Positions 58,966 to 64,000 of a stretch of 64,000 bases of DNA are shown here, one piece after another (within the stretch, counting starts at the first letter, position 1; each line of letters starts with the position of its first letter). The stretch spans positions 396,896 to 460,895 of the forward strand of contig NZ_JAVFVR010000004.1 of NCBI RefSeq assembly GCF_030929595.1, read 5' to 3'. This stretch comes from Flavobacterium sp. LHD-85. GTDB lineage: Bacteria > Bacteroidota > Bacteroidia > Flavobacteriales > Flavobacteriaceae. Both the position numbers and the translations under genes were made by a program. The notes under the pieces are model-generated. The model was not told where the DNA came from, ran no database searches, and was given only the letters and a program-made list of their open reading frames with translations.

Positions 58966-59982
58966 ATGGCTAAAATTAAGTTAGAGTACATTTGGTTAGA
59001 CGGATATGAACCAACTCAAAATCTTAGAAGTAAAACTAAAGTTGAAGAGCACGAAAACTTCAAAGGAACATTAGAAGAACTTGGAAATTGGTCATTTGAT
59101 GGTTCATCAACAAGACAAGCTGAAGGAGGATCTTCTGACTGTTTATTAGTTCCTGTTGCAATTTATCCAGATCCAACTCGTATCAACGGATGGTTAGTAA
59201 TGTGCGAAGTTATGTACGCTGACGGAACACCACACCCTTCTAACGGTAGAGCTACAATTGATGATGATAATGATGATTTTTGGTTTGGTTTCGAACAAGA
59301 GTATTTCATCATGGATACTAAAACACAACTTCCACTTGGTTTCCCAGTTGGAGGATACCCTGCTCCACAAGGGATGTACTACTGTTCAGTAGGTGGAAAA
59401 AACACACACGGTAGAAAATTAGTTGAAGAGCACGCTGACTTATGTATCGCTGCTGGAATCAACTTTGAAGGAATCAACCAAGAGGTTGCTTGCGGACAAT
59501 GGGAGTTCCAATTATTCGCTAAAGGAGCTAAAAAAGCTGGAGACGAAATCTGGGTTGCTCGTTACCTATTAGACCGTTTAACTGAGAAATATGGTTACTA
59601 TATCGAATATCACCCAAAACCTCTAGGAGATACAGACTGGAATGGTTCTGGTATGCACGCTAACTTCTCTAACACAGTTCTTAGAACTTGTGGTTCTCAA
59701 GAAGTTTACGAAAAAATCTGCGAAGCTTTCCGTCCTGTTACTGCTGAACATATCGCGGTTTACGGAGCTTACAACGATCAGCGTTTAACTGGTAAACACG
59801 AAACTGCTTCTATCAACGATTTCTCTTATGGAGTTTCAGACAGAGGATGTTCTATCAGAATTCCTTTAATGACTGTTCAAAAAGGATGGAAAGGTTGGTT
59901 AGAAGACAGAAGACCAGCTTCAAACGGAGACCCTTACAAAATTGCTGCTAGAATTATCAAAACTGTTAACTCAGCAATATAA
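58966..59982 (+). CDS. Type II (eukaryote-like) glutamine synthetase
   Basis: This 338-residue cytoplasmic enzyme has the beta-grasp then catalytic order of GSII: 'MAKIKLEYIWLDGYEPTQNL', 'LGNWSFDGSSTRQAEGGSSD', 'FWFGFEQEYFIMD', 'GINQEVACGQWEFQLF', 'GDTDWNGSGMHANFSN', 'KHETASINDFSYGVSDRGCS' and 'LEDRRPASNGDPY'. It is about 130 residues shorter than type I enzymes and lacks the adenylylation tyrosine loop. Codon choice looks highly biased and repetitive compared with neighbours, which suggests strong expression. It is divergent from GSIII. Two synthetase types side by side suggest use under different nitrogen states. Confidence 0.94.
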   Translation: MAKIKLEYIWLDGYEPTQNLRSKTKVEEHENFKGTLEELGNWSFDGSSTRQAEGGSSDCLLVPVAIYPDPTRINGWLVMCEVMYADGTPHPSNGRATIDDDNDDFWFGFEQEYFIMDTKTQLPLGFPVGGYPAPQGMYYCSVGGKNTHGRKLVEEHADLCIAAGINFEGINQEVACGQWEFQLFAKGAKKAGDEIWVARYLLDRLTEKYGYYIEYHPKPLGDTDWNGSGMHANFSNTVLRTCGSQEVYEKICEAFRPVTAEHIAVYGAYNDQRLTGKHETASINDFSYGVSDRGCSIRIPLMTVQKGWKGWLEDRRPASNGDPYKIAARIIKTVNSAI

Positions 59983-60004
59983 TTTAAAGCTTACAATATA
60001 TTCT

Positions 60005-60041
60005 AAAAAGTGCCATCATTTGTTTGATGGCACTTTTTTTT
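60005..60041 (+). terminator. Terminator of the type II glutamine synthetase gene
   Basis: AAAGTGCCATCA pairs with TGATGGCACTTT around a 6-nt loop, followed by TTTTT. It is a perfect 12-bp stem. Confidence 0.88.
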
Positions 60042-60060
60042 GAAACAATCTTCGCAAATT

Positions 60061-60093
60061 CAACTTTGTCAAAGTTTCAAACTTTGACAAAGT
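60061..60093. repeat. AACTTTGTCAAAGTT palindromic repeat
   Basis: AACTTTGTCAAAGTTT at 60061-60076 is followed by AAACTTTGACAAAGTT at 60078-60093. The two halves are inverse complements and each is itself nearly palindromic. This is a short dispersed-repeat type, just after a terminator. Confidence 0.65.
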
Positions 60094-60169
60094 TCACTCA
60101 TAATTCATAACTTATAATTTTAAAAGTAAGTTTCTGATAAATTTAATTTTTAAGTTAAACATCAAAACT

Positions 60170-60177
60170 TATCTTTG
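60170..60177 (+). promoter_or_regulatory. -7 promoter box of the TerC gene
   Basis: TATCTTTG fits TAnnTTTG and lies 22 nt before the ATG at 60200. No TTG is present at the usual distance. Confidence 0.5.
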
Positions 60178-60199
60178 TAAATCATTAAAAAAAATCATT

Positions 60200-61171
60200 A
60201 TGATAGTCTGGTCACTCTTTTTACTTGCTGTAGTTTTTATTCTTGCTTTAGATTTAGGTGTCTTTAATAAAACACCCCATATCATAAGCACTAAAGAAGC
60301 CAGCAAATGGACTTTGGTTTGGGTTACTTTATCTTTCCTTTTTTCGGGAGTAATTTATTGGCTGTACACCACAGATTATATCGCAAACCCAGATGATTTA
60401 AAACCATCAGTCGCTTCGATGAAATTTATAACAGGTTATTTGATCGAGCTTTCGCTGAGTGTCGACAACATCTTTGTTATTGCTATTATTTTTGCTTCAT
60501 TCAAAATTCCTCAAAAATACCAGCACCGTGTTTTGTTCTGGGGAATCTTAGGGGCTATTGTTTTCCGCGGATTAATGATTTTCTTCGGAGTAATGCTAAT
60601 CAATAAATTTGCTTGGACAACTTACGTATTTGGAGTTTTCTTAATATTTACTGCAATAAAAATGCTTTTTTCTGGCGAGGAAGAAGATTTTCACCCAAAA
60701 GATTCATTTGTTTACAAAACATTAGGTAAAATTATGCCAATTACATCTGAAATGGATGGGGAAAGATTTTTCATTTCAACCAAAACTGCAAAAAAAGCGG
60801 CGACTCCATTATTTGTAGCCTTAATTGTTATTGAAGTTATGGATGTTTTGTTTGCTGTAGATAGTGTTCCAGCGATTCTTGCTATCACCAAAGATCCATT
60901 TTTAGTATTCAGTTCGAACATTTTTGCTATTCTTGGTTTACGTTCTATGTATTTCTTCTTAGCAAATATGCTGGCAAAATTCAGTTATTTAGAATACAGT
61001 TTAGTAGCAATTTTAGCTTTTGTGGGATTAAAAATGCTTTTACACGATTTCTTCCATGTTCCAGAATGGGCTTCTTTAGGATTTATTGCTTTATCTCTTC
61101 TAGTAGGAATTTTAGTTTCTCTTAAATTTGGGCCAGAAAAGGTTTTAAATGATTCGTCAAGCGAAGAATAA
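60200..61171 (+). CDS. TerC family integral membrane protein
   Basis: This 323-residue inner membrane protein has eight or nine hydrophobic segments and the TerC acidic motifs 'LSLSVDNIFVIAIIFASF' (about 92) and 'VMDVLFAVDSVPAILAIT' (about 215), whose Asp residues are thought to handle metal ions. Other family features are 'SNIFAILGLRSMYFFLANML' and 'ALVGLKML'-like sequence near 275. TerC-type proteins (Alx, MeeY/MeeF) export manganese or help metalate exported enzymes. It is single-gene by layout, with its own box and a bidirectional terminator. Confidence 0.92.
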   Translation: MIVWSLFLLAVVFILALDLGVFNKTPHIISTKEASKWTLVWVTLSFLFSGVIYWLYTTDYIANPDDLKPSVASMKFITGYLIELSLSVDNIFVIAIIFASFKIPQKYQHRVLFWGILGAIVFRGLMIFFGVMLINKFAWTTYVFGVFLIFTAIKMLFSGEEEDFHPKDSFVYKTLGKIMPITSEMDGERFFISTKTAKKAATPLFVALIVIEVMDVLFAVDSVPAILAITKDPFLVFSSNIFAILGLRSMYFFLANMLAKFSYLEYSLVAILAFVGLKMLLHDFFHVPEWASLGFIALSLLVGILVSLKFGPEKVLNDSSSEE

Positions 61172-61194
61172 TTAGATACAAAACATATATTCAT

Positions 61195-61230
61195 AAAAAA
61201 AAGGAAATCGTAAGATTTCCTTTTTTTTTA
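61195..61230. terminator. Bidirectional terminator between the TerC and collagen-like genes
   Basis: AAAAGGAAATC and GATTTCCTTTT form an 11-bp stem around GTAA, with A-run before and T-run after. It can serve both convergent genes. Confidence 0.85.
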
Positions 61231-61252
61231 TATTTTAAATCAACTTCAAAAA

Positions 61253-61774
61253 TTAATTTACTTGTTTAACATTACTATCATCAATGTTATATTTTTTAAT
61301 TACAGCATAGTAATCTGAATAATCTGGCTTATTAACAGATTTATTAGTGTTTACAGGATCATTACCTGGAACAACTACTATACGAAATTTTTGTCCAGTT
61401 CTTAAATCAGCGGGCACTTCATTTAATTCAAAACCTTGCAAATAAAGTTCATAATCAACTAGAGTAAAATTAAATTTGTATGTAAAAAATAAAGTCCCAT
61501 CATTATAATAATGTGATTCTGGAATTTGCACCCAAACAGTACGTCCCGCACTTACTCCATCTGCTCTGTAAGCCAAAACTACATCACCTGGAAAAAGTGT
61601 AAAACCAAAAGATCTAACACCACCATTTCCATTGGCATCAAATGAAACATTATTTACATCAATAACTTCAGCAGCTACTGATTCCCCCGGAGGTCCCGGA
61701 GGCCCTTCTGGTCCTTCACAGCTAGAGAATGCAATTAAACCGATAACTGCAAATAAGGTAAGTATCTTTTTCAT
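61253..61774 (-). CDS. Lipoprotein with a short collagen-like tract
   Basis: This 173-residue lipoprotein has its cysteine in 'IAFSSC' at 19. It is followed at once by 'EGPEGPPGPPGES', four Gly-X-Y triplets of collagen type. The remaining 140 residues form a beta-rich domain ('GVRSFGFTLFPGDVVLAYRA', 'RTVWVQIPESHYYNDGTLFF', 'GQKFRIVVVPGND'). The tract is too short for a stable triple helix alone, so it may be a flexible stalk. I do not recognise the C-terminal domain. It precedes, on the same strand, the terminator-separated TerC gene region and probably is its own unit. Confidence 0.75.
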   Translation of the reverse strand: MKKILTLFAVIGLIAFSSCEGPEGPPGPPGESVAAEVIDVNNVSFDANGNGGVRSFGFTLFPGDVVLAYRADGVSAGRTVWVQIPESHYYNDGTLFFTYKFNFTLVDYELYLQGFELNEVPADLRTGQKFRIVVVPGNDPVNTNKSVNKPDYSDYYAVIKKYNIDDSNVKQVN

Positions 61775-61941
61775 AATTATTTTTTTTAAGGATTATACTA
61801 TAAAGGTATTCCAAAAATTAAACCAAAAAAAAGAAAAACATGATTTTCCCTCTATTTTTTTAAATCTCATTTCCTTTTACTAAATAATTATAGCCGTAAA
61901 ATACTCGTAATTAAAGGATAAACAAAAAAAATAATTTTCAA

Positions 61942-61975
61942 AAAAAAAGCATCCGCTTTTAACGGATGCTTTAAA
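61942..61975 (-). terminator. Terminator of the T9SS surface-protein gene
   Basis: On the minus strand AAAGCATCCG pairs with CGGATGCTTT around a 7-nt loop, followed by a T-run of eight or more. It lies about 20 bp beyond the stop. Confidence 0.87.
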
Positions 61976-61993
61976 TAAGATTTATAAATTAAT

Positions 61994-64000
61994 TTAATTA
62001 CCGGCAGAAATAACTTTTTTAGTGCTACTGCCTTTATTAGTCGTAATTTGTAAAATGTAAACTTGGAATTTACCTACGTAGAAATCAATATTAAAGTTAT
62101 ATTCTTTTCCTAAATAAGAATTTGTATCTGTTTCTGAAGATAACAATTTTCCAGATATATCAAACAATTCAATTTTAACATCGGTCGCATAATCAAAGTT
62201 ATAACGAATGGTAATATAACTTTTGAATGGAACAGGATAAGCATCAAAACCAGGTTTTTTACTTTCTTTTGCACTGCTTTCCACTACAGTTGTTTCCTGA
62301 GTAGTAGGTGTCTGAGTAACTATTGATTGTTGAGTAGTTCCACAAGCAAGTGGCTGAATATTGTATCCTATTGCGATTCTACATTCATCAAATGCATTGT
62401 TTATCAAATCTACCAAGCTTGCAATATCAGAAAGAGAAAGTCCATAAGTGTTTCCGCCTCCTAATGCTTGATTAGCCAAGTTAAACAGACCACCGACAGT
62501 TTTATCGCCAGCTAGTTTACTAACCACATTGTTCGGAATAGTGTAATATTTGTATTCATTACTTACTGTTCCGTCAAGATTACAAGAGCGTACTTTTGGA
62601 GTTTTAGATCCGCAACCGCCTTCAGGTCGAGCAATTGCTAATACACCTGCCTGCAATTTGAATTTACTCAACTCACTATCAATACCTAAATTAAGTCCTA
62701 AAGTAATAGTTTGAGCCAATAAGGTATTATCAAGTTTCCCTTTTTTAAGGTATGACGCAGGCAATGCACTAATATGAGGATTTCCATTTGCTAGCACTTT
62801 ACTTGCTCCCCCTCCTGGTAAAACCGCTATCACACCATTAATATCAGCCTGATTATTAGATACTAATACAGATTTACCAACTAAACCAATTGTCATTGTT
62901 CCGCCTGGATAAGCACTTAATGCTTTCGCAATAAGAGCTTTGGTTGTGTAAGATTGTCCTCCAACACAGGCCATACCTCCAACATTTCCGTAAGCACCTT
63001 GAGTATAAGTACAAATAGGAGTCGTACATGGAGTAATCAAAAATGTTGAAACTTTTTTAATCGTTTCACAATTGTTTGAAACAACATATTCTATAACTAA
63101 TGCCGTTCCAATCTGAGGTTTCACAAATTGAGATAAATCTGTAGCCTGAACATTTCCAGCGCATCCTCCTGTGAATTTAAATCCAGCAATCCATGCTACA
63201 AATGCTGCATCTGCATCTTCACCACAAACAACTGTTTTATTTGGCGGACTTAAAACATTAAGCAAGTCAACTTTAGTAATGGTAAAGTCTCTGCTGATTG
63301 TAGTTTCGTAACATTTATCGGTCACTTTATAGGTAACTGTTGTTGTTCCTCCCTCGCACAATTTTGGCGCAACCGGACTGCCCTGGATAATTCCTTTAGC
63401 ATCACAACCGCCACTTACCTTAAAGCCTGCTTTGAAAATTTCAAAAGCAGCATCTAATGCAGCCTGATCGGCATAGGCACAAGCAGAAGCGTTTACTGCT
63501 GCAGGAGCCTCTGGCGTTACGGCTGCAGGAGCGGTAATCGTGAAGTCTCTACTTATTGTAGTGGTGTAACATTTATCAGTGATCATATAACTTACACTAG
63601 TAGTTCCACCCTGACATAAGTTTGGCGCTACTGGATTACCTACAAATGCACCTTTTGCATCACAACCGCCACTTACACTAAATCCTTGTTTGAAGATTTC
63701 AAAAGCAATATTTATTGCAGCCTGATCGGCGTAAGCGCAAGCCGAGGCACTAAACGGATTCGGTGACACAGGAACTACAGCTGCTGGAGCGGTAATGGTG
63801 AAGTCTCTGCTGATGGTGGTCTCGTAGCATTTGTCGGTCACTTTATAGGTCACTGTCACTGTTCCTCCATCGCATAATTTTGGAGCTTCAGGATTTCCTT
63901 GGATCTCCCCTTTCGCATCGCATCCTCCGCTCACTTTAAAGCCTGATTTGAATGTCTCAAATGCGGCATCCAATGCGGCCTGATCGGCATAGGCGCACGC
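61994..64000 (-). CDS. Repeat-containing T9SS-secreted surface protein, 3' part only
   Basis: The frame is open to the right edge, so only the last 668 residues are seen and the start is outside. It begins with three tandem units of about 86 residues starting 'ACAYADQAA' (64000, 63742, 63484), each with 'FK.GF.VSGGCDAKG', 'GGT..V.Y..TDKCY' and 'TTISRDFTIT'. A fourth diverged unit follows ('VVCGEDADAAFVAWIAGFKF'), resembling HYR-like modules. A unique region with paired cysteines comes next, and then a type IX secretion sorting domain (last 80 residues: 'PVPFKSYITIRYNFD', 'VKIELFDISGKLL', 'VYILQITTNKGSSTKKV'). It is probably a large cell-surface adhesin. Confidence 0.88.
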   Translation of the reverse strand, partial: ACAYADQAALDAAFETFKSGFKVSGGCDAKGEIQGNPEAPKLCDGGTVTVTYKVTDKCYETTISRDFTITAPAAVVPVSPNPFSASACAYADQAAINIAFEIFKQGFSVSGGCDAKGAFVGNPVAPNLCQGGTTSVSYMITDKCYTTTISRDFTITAPAAVTPEAPAAVNASACAYADQAALDAAFEIFKAGFKVSGGCDAKGIIQGSPVAPKLCEGGTTTVTYKVTDKCYETTISRDFTITKVDLLNVLSPPNKTVVCGEDADAAFVAWIAGFKFTGGCAGNVQATDLSQFVKPQIGTALVIEYVVSNNCETIKKVSTFLITPCTTPICTYTQGAYGNVGGMACVGGQSYTTKALIAKALSAYPGGTMTIGLVGKSVLVSNNQADINGVIAVLPGGGASKVLANGNPHISALPASYLKKGKLDNTLLAQTITLGLNLGIDSELSKFKLQAGVLAIARPEGGCGSKTPKVRSCNLDGTVSNEYKYYTIPNNVVSKLAGDKTVGGLFNLANQALGGGNTYGLSLSDIASLVDLINNAFDECRIAIGYNIQPLACGTTQQSIVTQTPTTQETTVVESSAKESKKPGFDAYPVPFKSYITIRYNFDYATDVKIELFDISGKLLSSETDTNSYLGKEYNFNIDFYVGKFQVYILQITTNKGSSTKKVISAGN

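Noticed and set aside
63227..64000. Tandem repeats as a possible non-coding satellite
   Set aside because: The units are in frame, codon-diverged and end in a T9SS sorting domain, so they are protein repeats.

Overview
The window looks like chromosome from a Flavobacterium or a close relative in the Bacteroidota. It is AT-rich. It carries a SusC/SusD outer-membrane uptake pair, a type IX secretion C-terminal sorting domain, the gliding-motility lipoprotein GldI, a Bacteroidota-style curli cluster, and adjacent type III and type II glutamine synthetases. Promoter-like sites follow the Bacteroidota pattern (TTG, about 18-20 bp, TAnnTTTG) and Shine-Dalgarno sequences are not evident.

Region 1 (1-22.7 kb) is a polysaccharide/glycoprotein utilization locus. 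A divergent CBM9-like gene is followed on the plus strand by SusC, SusD, a DUF3472 lipoprotein, a GH109-type oxidoreductase-fold glycosidase, a DUF6067/GH123-N-type protein, a DUF5107-TPR protein, an M1 aminopeptidase and a GH110-type beta-helix protein. A second DUF3472-GH109 pair follows. GH109 is known for alpha-N-acetylgalactosaminidase and GH110 for alpha-1,3-galactosidase, so the locus plausibly strips terminal alpha-GalNAc and alpha-Gal from animal-type glycoproteins. The two DUF3472-GH109 modules appear to be under common control. A pair of TGTGCTCGAGCACA-type palindromes and a promoter with identical geometry precede both transcription units, a related hairpin lies about 30 nt before three of the start codons, and the same terminator follows both GH109 genes.

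Region 2 (22.7-29.3 kb, minus strand) has guaA, then two LysM envelope proteins (one with a SPOR-like end, one with a periplasmic-binding-protein-like domain) and an OsmC protein. Region 3 (29.4-44.2 kb, mostly plus) is housekeeping and accessory: CbpA/CbpM, a RidA-like protein, a ClC channel, a DHH phosphoesterase, three consecutive prolyl isomerases including GldI and two cyclophilin-FKBP fusions, membrane proteins (EamA, DoxX-like, aquaporin, GlsB-like, sterol desaturase) and an M61 peptidase. Region 4 (44.4-50.3 kb) has small unknown genes, a GH92 mannosidase and purM.

Region 5 (50.4-56.1 kb, minus) is a curli operon: csgA, csgB, csgE, csgF, csgG and a propeller lipoprotein. csgE is broken at a run of ten A. 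CsgG carries a C-terminal barrel-like extension. Region 6 (56.3-64 kb) holds the divergent GSIII and GSII genes, a TerC protein, a lipoprotein with a tiny collagen-like tract, and the 3' part of a large repeat-bearing T9SS surface protein that runs off the right edge. Intergenic gaps carry many palindromic REP-like repeats of several families. I saw no tRNA, rRNA, CRISPR array, transposase or prophage gene.
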